From contig JAODTK010000300.1 of assembly GCA_026419785.1 (NCBI GenBank), forward strand, positions 310,001 through 374,000: a stretch of DNA of 64,000 nt, written 5' to 3'. Position numbers and translations under genes: made by a program. Shown piece after piece: positions 1-13,500 of this stretch; within the stretch, counting starts at the first letter, position 1, and every line of letters begins with the position of its first letter. The notes under the pieces are model-generated. The model worked only from the letters and a program-made list of their open reading frames with translations. It did no database searches and was not told the origin of the DNA. The stretch is from Sclerodactyla briareus. Its lineage: Eukaryota; Echinodermata; Holothuroidea; Dendrochirotida; Sclerodactylidae.

Positions 1-204
1 AGAGTTAATTAGGATGGTTGTATCTGGGAGTTCATCTCATCTCATGCGTGTTATCATTATCCACAAACCGATTCTGTTCTCATTATTTAAAGGACAACTG
101 CAGGATGAATTATAAAGAGGCTCATATACTAGCTGGAGAAAAACTGAATGCATCATTCTGAATCCGAAGCTCGTACAACTTTTCGTTACAGAGTTACAGT
201 CCTT

Positions 205-645
205 TGAAGTTGTGCATGTGTATTGTGCAAGATGGAATAGCATCCCATCATGCAATAATAAATGATATCATACTTGCACAACCCTGCAAACAATTGTGGC
301 CGATATTGAAAAGTACACATCATTTCCACTTCGAAAAGCATTTAGTCTATGGGCGGGGAACCGTGCTGTAAAGGTGTTGTTGTGTTGATGTTTTGGTGAT
401 AGGAAGACACAAAAGTCTGCTGAATGTTGACTTATTCAACAAACTGAAACAATGAAATACATGACATAAGTTCCCGGGTTGTCAAGTGTGACGTCATGCG
501 TTATTGCCAAATTGGGATCTCCCGATTTTCTCTGCATAATGGACCAAACTTGAGGCCAATAACTCCACATAGGAACATTGTATCAGAATGGGGTTTGGAC
601 CTATAGATACAGTTTTTCGTTCTCCATGATATAACCTCTGTTGTT
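205..645 (+). repeat. dispersed repeat, inverted partner of 9470-9900
   Basis: This stretch is a diverged copy of the reverse complement of 9470-9900. Shared blocks include CTTGCACAACCCTGCAAACA, TTATTCAACAAA, TGCATAATGGACCAAA and GATATAACCTCTGTTGT. A TTTAAAGGACAAC motif at 86-98 resembles the end motif seen at 9463. It is probably a MITE or similar non-coding element. The short open frames inside it are not genes. Confidence 0.75.
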
Positions 646-2254
646 TCCAAGCCTGCAGTTGTCAAGCATGACAAGCATGAGAACCACACCCAAGCCAGAA
701 TCAAACTACCTGGATGGGGTCATTCTTTTTGCAATATAGGAGATATGTGAAGCCCAAATATTATTGCATGCTCCATTAGTTTTGTCGGTTTCCGTTTAAT
801 AAGAAACACGTTAAACGGTCGTGTATCTCACCGTTGAACGTGTGCACGGATAGCGACCATTCGGATCTGAATTACATCGGCGATTCCCCCTGAACGTAAC
901 AGGCGAATCATGAGCACACTGTGTGGTGTTGTTACGCCACATTTATCAACTGTGGATTGTTTTGTATCTGCGCGAATCTGGACGAATATGGGTTTTCAAT
1001 AGTATGTCCCTGAGAAGGTATTACGATCTCCATTTTGTTCTGCGCGAAACCTACACAGTAGGCCGACTACACGTGTAATGAAATATACTATACAACAGCC
1101 TGCATTACAAGCCGCAGACGGGTTACACGCTAGTGAATTCTGAATGCTGTTAGTGTAGTAGTGTTATGTCAACAGTATTCTATGCATGCATGCATGCAGT
1201 GCACGTGGATCACACGATTCATGGTTTTACGTACATCGACTGGGATGAGCGGCACAACGCAGGGACAATACCAAGTCGGGCGGCCACATAGCTACAACCC
1301 AAATCGGACTTTCGACCCCATACACTTACGTCAATGGATTTTCTCTCGACTTTGTAGTTACAGACTCGATAATTCGCGCTCGTATCCTCGTAACATTACA
1401 GCGATATGATTTTCAAGTGAATAACTGACGAATTGGGTAATTGGTGAATATAACAATAAAAATGAAAGTTTGGCAATTATTTGTTGCCCCTTTCAACTGA
1501 GTCGGTAACCCCGCTAGAACATCAAATATAAGTATTATTAAACGTCGCTACGTGAGATTCGTCGCTGCAGTGTTGTTATGTACGTAGAGACACATGGACC
1601 CCATATACCAATGTACCCATCGCCTTGCATGTGCGTTTGGGCTTTTGCTTGCATTTAATAGTGCGCTACTGCAATAGTCCTGGTTCTGGGATAATCGGAC
1701 GTCAGTGAAATATTCTAGACTAAAAGGTGGGCAGACAAGTAGTCATTATGGGTGGACACATGTGGGGAAGTCCTCAGGGATGTCCCACTTCAGTTTTACA
1801 CTACGGAAATGTAAACGTTAACCGGCGCCAATCGTTCGTTCAACATGTACACGTTAAACAGCGGCAAGCCTAGCTCCATACTCCTCCTGATGCGTTTTTA
1901 TGATGTGCCACAGACTTTTTGTTCCCTAGTCATTGAGAAATAGCGGAATAAATTCAAGATTTTATGGCTGGTACATGTGGTTTAAATGATTGAATAGTGT
2001 GGTTTATGGTCAGTGACTCCCGTGCTCATCAAAAAAACATAGGGTTCCCATACTTCCCATAGGAGGAAGGCTATAACTCAATTCAACTTCCAATTGATGG
2101 GATGGAGATTCGGGGACTTATCGTGTTAGGTAATCCTCGTGAACAAGAAGTGAACCTTGTTGACCCCCAACTGGACCTTTCCAGGCCCCAGAAAAAAAAG
2201 AGATTAGTAAAACTCCTTATCTGGAAGTATGAGCGTCATCTATCTTGTGTTGGG

Positions 2255-2372
2255 GTCGGGTTATTGTCAAGGCACACACACAAACGCCTGAGCGGTCGGC
2301 ATGCACCACACATTGTCATGACTGCATAGTCTTTCTAATTTCTGTTTTTTTTTTTTTTTTTTTTTTTTTTAC
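2255..2372 (+). repeat. 3' end fragment of the TGACCT-rich element, then a T-tract
   Basis: The stretch AAGGCACACACACAAACGCC ... TGTCATGACTGCATAGTCTT matches the right ends of the longer TGACCT-rich elements at 41.8 kb and 17.7 kb. It is followed by about 29 T residues (2343-2371). Confidence 0.55.
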
Positions 2373-2573
2373 TCAAGAATAAAAAAGGCTGCCTTAGAGG
2401 AAACAAGGTCTTTGCTATGTACTTTACCTTGGGCGATGCATCACACACAGCACTAAGTATGTCAAATAGCAGGCTGCTAGGTATGTGGGAAAAAAAACAG
2501 CAAAAAGTCATAGGATAATGTTATATAACGAAAAATAAAGTGATACTAGTAAAGATTCCTTTTCCTACCCACC

Positions 2574-2705
2574 TCAGTACTGTTGAATGCGCTGGTGTCT
2601 GATGACCCCACAGACAAATGTCGCACACAATAGGACGTTGCCAATCAACAAACGTCTGTACGGGTGTGACATGATCAGCCAGGTAGAAAAATGTTCATAG
2701 TAGTG
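2574..2705 (-). CDS. possible exon of a small membrane protein, Mpv17/PXMP2-like (weak)
   Basis: The minus-strand frame reads a short segment ending HPYRRLLIGNVLLCATFVCG and then VIRHQRIQQY before a stop next to a gtgggt donor-like site. A hydrophobic helix preceded by an HPY motif and followed by basic and Gln residues resembles the first helix of Mpv17/PXMP2 family proteins. No second exon was found to the left, and no start codon with clear context is seen. It may be chance. Confidence 0.22.
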   Translation of the reverse strand, partial: HYYEHFSTWLIMSHPYRRLLIGNVLLCATFVCGVIRHQRIQQY

Positions 2706-3989
2706 AGGGGGGAGGGAACAAGCACCATGAAGCAAGTAGGAGTGAAGCAAGCTGGGCAAGCTTGGCATAAAAGCTTTTGTAGAGAACTGGGCTTAGAAAA
2801 GTAGAAAAGTTTGCAGAAATATTGTCCAGAGTCCAGTCTGGGTCTCGAAGTTGCTGGAAATGGTCCTAATTTGGCAGGCATGGGAAATAGTCATGAGAGA
2901 GGTATTGTTCTCAAGAACTTGACAGAGAAATACTGTATATCAGATTGAGAATGGTGTATAATGAACATTTGCTTTTCCATGATGCATTGCATTTAGAAGG
3001 GGCATGAGGGTTGAGTCCCAGTAAGATGGGAGATGTATATAAGGATCCTCATGCAGACATGAGATGATTATAAGAGGCATATTTCTCCCAACATATGCCA
3101 AACCAGGTTCCTAAAATTCAAACCAACTTCAAGATTTGACATAAAATTAGCAAAATTAGACAATTGAATGACCTCTTTGACAACCGAGTCTCTTTGAAAA
3201 GTTTTGGGACTTTAGGACCATATGCACGAAGTCTCAGGAAAATCTGACGAATTTTGAAAGTTCGCAAATGCACTCAATTAGCATATTTTACACTGAAAAA
3301 TGGATCCGCACCTAAGTGCCAAACCATGTCACCATATCACCTACAATTCATCCGTATCTTGCTAACAAGACCTAAAACAATGACTTTACATGAAATAGGC
3401 TAATTACCTTACTCAATTAGAGACTTTGTGCCCAAAATCTAATAAATCGTGTTCACCAACCATGAATAATACATGCAAAATTCATCAAAAAATCGGTCTC
3501 ACCGTTTCGATTTCGCTAACGAGGAGTGGACACCCACACACACACGAAAGTGAACGCTAAGTTCGTAGGCAGACAAAAAACCATATCCACAGTATGTTGG
3601 AAATTGACAGTGAATGTTATATGTAATATATGATAACATATACCGTGATTGATTATATAAATAAATAAAAATGCGGACGTTATGCAAAACGCCGCTTTTA
3701 CTCTCGCCAGTTGCTACCAGAAGGAGAAAATATCAAAATACGATATCCAAAATTGGAAGATTTACAACTGCCATGTGGAATTTCCTGCTCAAATTCTTCA
3801 TTTATCAAATAGGCAAGTAACGAAAGTCGAGTATGTTTACAATGACCTGTTTGAAACGACTAGCATAAATAGAAATGCAGGACAAGTCGTTAATTGTAGG
3901 CTCGCATACGCCAACATTCGATGGGAAAAACAGTCGACAAAATGAATGATCGCATTATAAAGTACCAATGCAAGTAAACTTGAATATCA

Positions 3990-4390
3990 TTAAAGGAAAA
4001 GTCCAGCCAAAAAATTAACTGTCATATGATTGTGATGAAAAACAGTGCATTTCAACTTTGTTTCATGTTTCATAGCAGTTTTTATTAGGTAAAAATTTTA
4101 CATAATATTATCATGCCTTAATGGGCAATTTTGACAAATTGGCAACATTTGATGACGTCATCCACCAATTTCAGAGAAAAGGTTAAGAAATACTTTTCCC
4201 TTTTAATTGGTGATATGACATCATGAAAAGGATTGCAGTTGCCAAATACCAAAGACATGAAATTTGAGGACGCCAAATCTCCTAAGGAGAACATGCTATA
4301 AACCTGGAACCAAAGTGATATTGAATTTTTATTCTATTCCAACCTGTATAACACCAAAAAGAGTATTAATTGGCTGGAATTTGCCTTTAA
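3990..4390 (+). mobile_element. MITE with TTAAAGG terminal inverted repeats (copy 1)
   Basis: The left end TTAAAGGAAAAGTCCAGCC and the right end GGCTGGAATTTGCCTTTAA form inverted repeats about 25 bp long. Both ends carry TTAA, as in elements that target TTAA (piggyBac, Kolobok). There is no coding capacity in the roughly 400 bp. A second copy lies at 47218-47638. The superfamily is inferred from termini only. Confidence 0.75.
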
Positions 4391-4431
4391 CATTCACAGG
4401 GATGGATCAATAGAGCAGATCGCCCACTCAC

Positions 4432-4562
4432 CTCCAGATCCTAATCGTTGTAAAATACAGAATGGATCTGCAGTCGGTCCTCTCAGCTACACATCACTGA
4501 GTGGACCTGCTGCTTATACTTGCTGTGTGGAGGTCAAGGGTCAAAGCCAGACTGAATGCAAC
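4432..4562 (-). CDS. COG1: COG1 exon 9 with frame breaks
   Basis: Acceptor catcacctgtccag, donor gtgagt. One frame reads SKYKQQVHSVMC and, after an in-frame stop, DRLQIHSVFYND followed by a second stop. This corresponds to the IKAQICSLVELL..TLKQAHALFYTLPEG stretch that follows exon 8 in COG1. Two stops plus a shift after the first codons mean at least three small lesions in 131 nt, the worst-damaged exon of the gene. The splice sites are intact. Confidence 0.65.
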
Positions 4563-7500
4563 CTGGACAGGTGATGGAAGAGGACGATTGAACATGTAAT
4601 TGTTACTTAGAACATTCTTTGGCTCCGTTTTTACTAGTAGTATCTAATTCGATTTTGTGATTTGATTGTATTGATTTTTAATAAACGAGTTGCAGGAGGC
4701 AAGTAAGGCTCATCAAGAACCCTGGCTGTATTAATTGTGGATGAGCATTGGTGATAACTCGCCTTCTCGTTCTCGACTAGTGCTCAGGTGATATCGCGGC
4801 AGGGTGTTATCTTATTCATGACGTGCTCCCTGACTGCTTTTCTTTCTGGGTCCCATACGAAAAAATGATCAGTGGACAACGAACCGAACCCGACCACTGT
4901 TTGGAACTGCGAGTAGTAAGTCAAATTCAAGGTGACTGATCACAGCTGACTGACTAGACTTATTGCAAGATTCCATAACAACCCCAGAAAATCCACTGGC
5001 ATCAAAGCGAAACCTGAAGTGAACCAGAGCCCTCGCCCATCCAAGTGCAAGTATAGCCACCTATTGAAACAACGGCCCCATGAATGGCTGAAATCGAACC
5101 TAGAATGTGTGCTTGCAAAGCGTCCTTGGTATCAATCTGCATTCTACATTCGGTGGGATTTTTACTCCCTCATTTTTTATTATCCGATACTACATAGGTC
5201 TGCACCGAAGTTATGAAGGAGCTATACAGAGACTACCCTGCTCTGGAACCAGTGGGGGCAGCTATAACAGCACTGATTGTACTGAAGCTCATCATGGGTC
5301 CCCAATCAGCACATGGGTGGAGAGGGGACTGAAAATGAAGGGCCTTGCCCAAGAGACAGTGGTAGTTGAATGGTCTCTCAACAAAACAAGGATTTCAACC
5401 ATCCACTCTACTGACTAATCTGATCAATACAGTGTTTGTATCAAGGCGCCTTTGAAGGCCGAAGCAGCACACAAATCAGTTTTCCCTTTACAACGCACCA
5501 CATTGAAGATTGAGATGATAAGTCCAAATCGCAAATTCTGGATAGCGGGTGGTCAGAGTTAATCTATCATTTACTTATTGTAGTACACAGTACAACAACT
5601 AATAGTAATCTTGAAATGGGTGTGTCAATTCAATTTGAATGACATACATACTTGTGTCCTAAGTAGAAAGTGATTATTTCCCCTCCCCCAGTCACCATCT
5701 TTGCAAACTGCTGAATATACCTGAAGTGAATGCCACTATCTAACCTCCCTATTTCATTTATTGAAGTGTAAATCTATAATAATCAATGTGAATAAGGGCT
5801 CATTGGAGGAATTCCTCCTCCACCATTTAACATGATAGCATTAGCAATATGAATAGGCTTGGGAGGTCCTCTAGTTTTCATCAATCTCCTTGAGCTCCGG
5901 GGCAGGAATGGGCTAAGGGGGGGGGGGGTCCCGTTCAGAGGGTGTACCTTCCTAGCCAGCAGGAACTCGTCAAACACCTGTCGGGGAGAGCTATCCTCCA
6001 ACAGGAGAATTGAGCATAGAGCCTCAGCTGTTTTCTGGGAAAATGAAGAGGGAAACAAAAATTCACTCCATCTATCACTTGCTTCCTGTTCAATTTCATT
6101 ACACTTGAGTGATCTAGTGCAGGCAATCCTAGCTAATCTTAGCGGAGGGCGACGGCATGCTGGAAGATGGTGGGGGGAGAGGGGGGTCCACACAGTGAAG
6201 ATCACTGGGTTCATTTGTGCAAAAGACATTATGTGCGTGGTCCCTATAAAAAAAAAGGAGAGGGGAGGGGTCCAGGTCCACCCTGACCCCTCCAAGCATT
6301 GTGCAACTACAGCAGGGGCAGGCGGATAAGATTAACTTGCAGGAAACGACTGAGAAATATTCGATAGAGCTGCACAGTCACGTTCAGTTTTGAACCTTCC
6401 CAATTGGCCCTTTCAATACAAAGTGAGATACTCTGTTCCAGCTATTGCTCATAGAATTTCAGGAAAGAAGCTTGATTTACTGTGTGTGCAATCAGTTCTT
6501 TTCCTAGTTCTCTCCATCTTGGAAATGTAATACCAATAGATGACAATTTGTTTGTTTTGAAATTTAAAAAAAAAAAAAAAAAAAAAAATGGGATATATTA
6601 TATATATATATAACACATATAATATATATAATGCGATAGCATATCAGAGCAACCAACATTATTCCCCAATTAAATGTTTCCAAATTGCAAAAAACACCAG
6701 ATTACCATGGCCCATTTCAGTGTGACAGCTTGTTGCTTATTACTTAGTTTAGTGAAAAAGAGTAAGGAAGGACAAAATCCTCATGAGAGAACCCGAGCCT
6801 CAACATCCCAAAAGAGAACACCAAAAGAACAACCAGATGATAAAAGAATTTCCCAACAAATTCTTGGAAAAATAAATCAAGACTGGTCTTGAAGGCCATT
6901 CACACTATTAGGGACAGAACAACATTTCAGGAAGGCTACGTAGTCCTCCTACCTCATTACAATAAAATTTCATCAAGTCTCATATCCTTTTACTTTTCAT
7001 TTAATTATTGTGTGTGTCAATTATGCATTTGCATCCTTCAAATCCGCACTGCTGAGATTGAACTAGGGATCCTTGGTGTTGAATTTCATTTCTGAAAATA
7101 ATGAATGTCCTTCCTCATTAAATCACATGAAATTCATTCAGACAGCCTGGGGTGTTTCTTTTTTTTTCCTCAAGGAAATGAGTTACGAATATAGAGATAT
7201 ACTGCACTCACCTGAGCGGACACAGATGAATCTTTCAGTATGTCTCTACTGCTCTGTAAACAAAACATAGTATACGCTGTTAATATATCACCAGAAAGCT
7301 AAAATGCACAGTGATTCCTTGACTCATTTCGGACAACCTATGACCAGACACAAGAACAAATTGGATAATGTTCTAACTCATGGGCAACACACATACCATT
7401 TTTTCATGGAAAATCACACCATCTCCACAAGAACCACTAGGCTTCCTGGACACATCATAAGGAAGCGCTATACTGAAGGTTGTTCACAAGGTTATCAGAC

Positions 7501-10500
7501 TGATGTCTGGTGACCTGAGATGACCTCTACCTGACCCCAAAACAATAGGTATCATGTACTCATAATGAGGAACACCCACACCAAGTATGAGCCTCATCAA
7601 CACAGGCCTGATCAAGCTATCATGTTTACAAGCCAGGAGCCACAAACATACATACATACACACACACACACAGACACACACACACAAAACGCATGCATGC
7701 AAGTACACACGCTTGAGCACGCACATTATTCAGCAGTCCTGTAATAGATTAATTTAACAACACAAATTTAGCAAAGTTCAGGGAAAATTTCATCATGGTC
7801 TATAGTAATAGGGAGTGGATCAGTTTGGTAGATCTCCCAAGAACTTTTCCACAGTGCTGTTAAACAAGGCATGTCCCTCAAATGTCTCATGCCACCCATG
7901 TGTTAAAAGTGGGTACCTTGTGGGGTGACTCGTGAAGAGGAGCGAGGGCCGAGGCAGACTATTGGGAAGTCCCCCAGGCCTAGTCCACGCCATGAAGAAA
8001 TGGTAGATGTGTCTAGGCCTACCGTTAGACCAATGAGCAACCCTCACATGAAACCCAACAGACATGGAGTTCACCTCAGGAAAGCCTGACTTAAAAAAAT
8101 CCTGGAGATGTTCCCAATTTTTCTGTCCCATGGATATGACATGTATCAGAAAATTCAGCCAGCAAGTTTCAACTATATTTCTAACTAGCACAGATCATCT
8201 ACGTTCTAGCAGGATTAGAGCCATTTTGTCATGTTGGGTTTTTTTTTCAAGTTAAGATTTTAGACCAGGCTATGGGCAATAAAGGGTATTCAGCCTTAGG
8301 CCTGCTGTTTACCGATAATGAATCTACTTCATACCTTTCCATTGGCAGGTTGTGAGATGGGCATGTCTACCTGGATTGATAGAGTTTGCCCCAACCCCTG
8401 TTATGGCAATTTATAAGCGATGCACCAAAGTCCAACTTGACCACTGTGTTAGGCCAAAACCTAGTCCCTAACGTTAAGATTGAAAAATCGTGACGAAAAA
8501 AAGAGAGTCGAAAAACACTTGTGTATAAGTTTTTCAGATTGAAAATAATGTTACCACAAGGCTTCGGAGGACAAAAAGTAGTCCGAAGTCTCGTCTCTAG
8601 TAGAAGGGTAAATTATGCACGAAAAATTCTATGCCACCTACCAGCTAGCTGGTAGGTGGCATATTGCACAGGTTAGTGGTAAAAGGTAAGTGCAGTCAGT
8701 GCAATAAATTGCCTATACCTTTTGTAGACTATTTCACAATGATTCAATCGAATTTCCAAAATTCCAAATCAATCAACAAAGCAATCTGTCAATCAACTTT
8801 ACAAGCGGTGACCACAAACATTGCGGCCTTCAACTTTGTACAGTGGTGAGAAAGGCTTTACCTGGAGTATGTTGTGCTTGAAGTGAGAGAGCGTCGCCCA
8901 CTGCCTGGACAGCACTGGGAACCATTGAGGATCTGGGCGGACTGAGGCGTCGACGAATCGAGTTGCAGGCTCTTAGTCACAGGACAGGCCAGCAGGTAGA
9001 AGACTGGGTTGCTTCCAGATGAATGCTTCCCTCTAAAGCACTCCAGATCTGTGGGGAAGATCAAACAACGATCTGAATTTTGGGAAAAACTGGACATTTG
9101 AAGATTCAGAATGCTACTAATCACAGCTTCTCAGGGAACATTGTACAGTATTGTTGCACTCTACAAGAGGAGCGATTTCTCCCTCCGCTGATCCCCCCCC
9201 CCTTCATCTCTCCCAGCATCACCGCCGATGATCCTCTACCCCCTGACAGGCTCCAAAAGCTTTACTGGTATGAGATTATTGAAATCCAACACACAAGGAC
9301 TATCACAGAGCACAGCAAACAACACAGTTCTTTTATACGTCCCCAATTGGTAGGTTGAAAGAGGCCACCATGTGGTACTCCACATAAGGCAAAGGATAGG
9401 GAGAACAATTGAATGCTCCACAGCTGCAGAAAATGCTGTAGGGGTTCACTGACTGCACCAGGTTATTTAAAGGACAACAGAGGTTATATCTTGGAGAATA
9501 GAAAACTGTATCTTATCGTCCAAACCCCATTTCAATACGATGTTTCCATGTGGAGTTATTTGCCTTCAAATTTGGTCCATTATGCAGAGAAATCGGGGAC
9601 AATCCCATTGCACAATAACGCATGATGTCACACTTGGACAACCAGGGAAGTTATGTTATGTATTTCATTGTTTTCATTTTGTTGAATAAGTCATCATTTC
9701 TCTTACCAAAGCAATCCCACTACCGCAGTCCTCTCCCATAAACTAAACAAAATGCTTTTCAAAGGGAAAAAAATGTGTGAATTTCAATAGAAACCAAAAA
9801 TGTTTGCAGGGTTGTGCAAGTATGAACATCATTCATTATTGCATGATAGGAGGTTTTTCGGTCTTGAACAATACAAATGCACAAACTTGGGTGTAAAACC
9901 CCAACCAATTAAGTTGGCATTATTGCGCATAGTGGAAGTGAACGCTTTGTTATAGTTGGCCATCGATTTGATTGGCACCATGGACACCATGGTCCGGGTA
10001 CGATTTCCTGGTGTTGCTGACAAGGCGTCGTAAGCACCAGGATGAGAAATCAGCCTAGTGCCCGGCTCCTCCTTTCAACCAACGTCTCCCTCGCGCAAAA
10101 GTTTGATGCCATGAGATCATGACAACCATTTCTAAACAGAGGCAATGTGACTAATAAGCAAGATTACAAGTAATGGATCAGAGTTTTTCCAATGGGCCCT
10201 TAGGAACTGTGGAAGGGGCTCCCTCAGGCTCCCTCTTAAGTTTCTTTTCAGAGAAGCATTTAGTTAAACTTTCCTGCCACTCTTGCTCGTCTCGCCATTC
10301 TTCTTGCAATTTTACAGTACGTGTTGTATTTTTCTGTATTTATATTTTTGTATCTTGCTCCGTTGTTTTGTGTACTTACATTGTAAAGCGTCGTAGAATA
10401 TTGTTTCAGTCACGGCCTAGATAAATGTTCATCAAATAAAAATCATAAAATAAACAAGGCATTTCATCCTTATTGCTTCTCTCTACACAGGCGCTTAGTG

Positions 10501-13500
10501 AGGACATGTAAGTAAAACTGTAGTTCAATCCTGACTGGTGCTGTATTACTTATTGCCTGCCACATACTCTTCATGATTGTCAGAGCGTGCCCTAAGAACA
10601 TATGTGTATCAGTTTATACGAGTGCTAGTTCCACAAATCAATGAACGCACATGTGAAAATTTGCATTAACGCAGTGAACGTTCATGCTAGAATGGATACT
10701 GTAAATATTATCATAGTTATCACACAATCACACACGCACAGTAGAATATGGAAAATAAACGATAAGTCATGTTTTTTCTACTTTGCTACATCTATGTGTG
10801 GTGGGGCATATTTGACTGACTCTTGGCTCCAGCTCCTATAGAAAAAATATCCCCACAACTATGCTGGAGGGTAATTGCACTCCTAGCATTGATATTACAT
10901 GCACACACACACAGGGACATTGCACTCCTAGCATTGATATTACATGCACACACACAGGGACATTGCACTCCTAGCATTGATATTACATGCACACACACTG
11001 GCACATTGCACTCCTAGCATTGATATTACATGCACACACACTGGCACATTGCACTCCTAGCATTGATATTACATGCACACACACTGGCACATTGCACTCC
11101 TAGCATTGATATTACATGCACACACACTGGCACATTGCACTCCTAGCATTGATATTACATGCACACACACTGGCACATTGCACTCCTAGCATTGATATTA
11201 CATGCACACACACTGGCACATTGCACTCCTAGCATTGATATTACATGCACACACACTGGCACATTGCACTCCTAGCATTGATATTACATGCACACACACA
11301 GGGACATTGCACTCCTAGCATTGATATTACATGCACACACACTGGCACATTGCACTCCTAGCATTGATATTACATGCACACACACTGGCACATTGCACTC
11401 CTAGCATTGATATTACATGCACACACACTGGCACATTGCACTCCTAGCATTGATATTACATGCACACACACTGGCACATTGCACTCCTAGCATTGATATT
11501 ACATGCACACACACAGGGACATTGCACTCCTAGCATTGATATTACATGCACACACACAGGGACATTGCACTCCTAGCATTGATATTACATGCACACACAC
11601 AGGGACATTGCACTCCTAGCATTGATATTACATGCACACACACTGGCACATTGCACTCCTAGCATTGATATTACATGCACACACACAGGGACATTGCACT
11701 CCTAGCATTGATATTACATGCACACACACAGGGACATTGCACTCCTAGCATTGATATTACATGCACACACACAGGGACATTGCACTCCTAGCATTGATAT
11801 TACATGCACACACACTGGCACATTGCACTCCTAGCATTGATATTACATGCACACACACTGGCACATTGCACTCCTAGCATTGATATTACATGCACACACA
11901 CAGGGACATTGCACTCCTAGCATTGATATTACATGCACACACACTGGCACATTGCACTCCTAGCATTGATATTACATGCACACACACTGGCACATTGCAC
12001 TCCTAGCATTGATATTACATGCACACACACTGGCACATTGCACTCCTAGCATTGATATTACATGCACACACACTGGCACATTGCACTCCTAGCATTGATA
12101 TTACATGCACACACACTGGCACATTGCACTCCTAGCATTGATATTACATGCACACACACAGGGACATTGCACTCTTCAATAGTTTTTCATGCCTTCCTTC
12201 TGCCACTGCCTCTCCAGTTAATGTAATAGCTCCATGGCCTGTCTACTGTATCAATGTCTCCTCAAAATTTTCTATTCCTCTTCCGATATTGGAAGAGACC
12301 AATCACGCCACTGATAGAGAACCCCGCTTTGAATATTCAGATCTTATCAAGAATGGTTGGACCAGTGAAGTGTGTCATGTTTCAAGCGACATCGAGGATT
12401 GCCATTTGGTAGTTTGACAATTCAAACATGTTCGAGACTAATCTTTTGTGTGTTTTTGTTTTGTGCTTGTTACTCGCTGAACCTCAACTTACCCGATCTG
12501 GGATGCCCACTAGTAATTTAATTTCGGAGGAAATTGAGTAAAACTTCTTCTTGCTCTCCCTGTAAAAAGAGGAATGGGACAGGGAATCAGTCACTCTACC
12601 AGAGGAAAAAATAAAAAAAATAAATTGTGTACGATACTATATGACCATCTGTAATTATGTCTTTCAACTATCCAAAATGCATTATTGTGAGGACCAACCA
12701 TATGAACCTTCTCAGTGCCAAGTGTCTGCATTTGCATTAGAATGAATGCGGTATTAACTGTCTCACTTGTGTCATTATTCACAAACCTCTTTGGTTCTTA
12801 TTTTTTTTGAAGATCCATGTGTAACACTCTGCTGCTACATACCCCCTCAAAAATATTAGGGATTCCCTATGGGTCCATGAACCCCAGATTAAATGAAATT
12901 TCCATAGAACATCTGATCCTTTGCTGGCTCGTAACCGGCAGGCACAACCAACATTTCATCGCTCCAGTGCTCCACCATCGACTATTCTGTCTACTGTAAG
13001 TGCTGGTTAAAAACCAGCAGGGAATCAGGAATAGACAAAACGTCTTGACACAGGACTACAAAACACCCCACGGGAACCACGCCAGAGGAACCAAGTTACT
13101 CTGATAGACACTTCTTTTCCATACAAAATGGCCAGAATATCCCCCACATGACCTTAATTAACCCTTACTCTGTGCACACCACAGCTCTATCGCCACAGCT
13201 TGGATCACACTATTGGTATGAGCTCAAAATTACAATACTGTGCATTGAATTACATTACTCACATCCCCTGATGACTCTCCTGTGAGACACCCCCCACCCC
13301 CCTGGTCATCATCGTCTTCTGTAGGTTGACGCAGTGCTTCTGAAGATCTTGGACAGACTGCGAGATCTACAAGACACAAAAATACAAGTCAACAATAGCC
13401 TGATAAGCCTTGAGAAATGCAACTGTAGTATTTTTTTTATGGTCAAGGCAGGCATGATGGTACAGTAATGCAGTCATTCGAGGAATTTTTTATTAAGAAA

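Noticed and set aside
5859..6329. 156-codon open frame on the plus strand
   Set aside because: It is antisense to COG1 exon 8, which is strongly conserved on the other strand.
10480..10515. Plus-strand mini-exon between ctctctacacag and gtaagt
   Set aside because: A chance pair of splice-like sites without conserved coding content, opposite in strand to COG1.
10792..11017. Open frames with repeated ITCTH/NINAR-like motifs
   Set aside because: They are produced by the 43-bp satellite and break as the array continues.
12148..12417. Possible LINE or gag fragment (YSDLIKNGWTSEV)
   Set aside because: Only one short motif resembles a retroelement tail; too weak to annotate.
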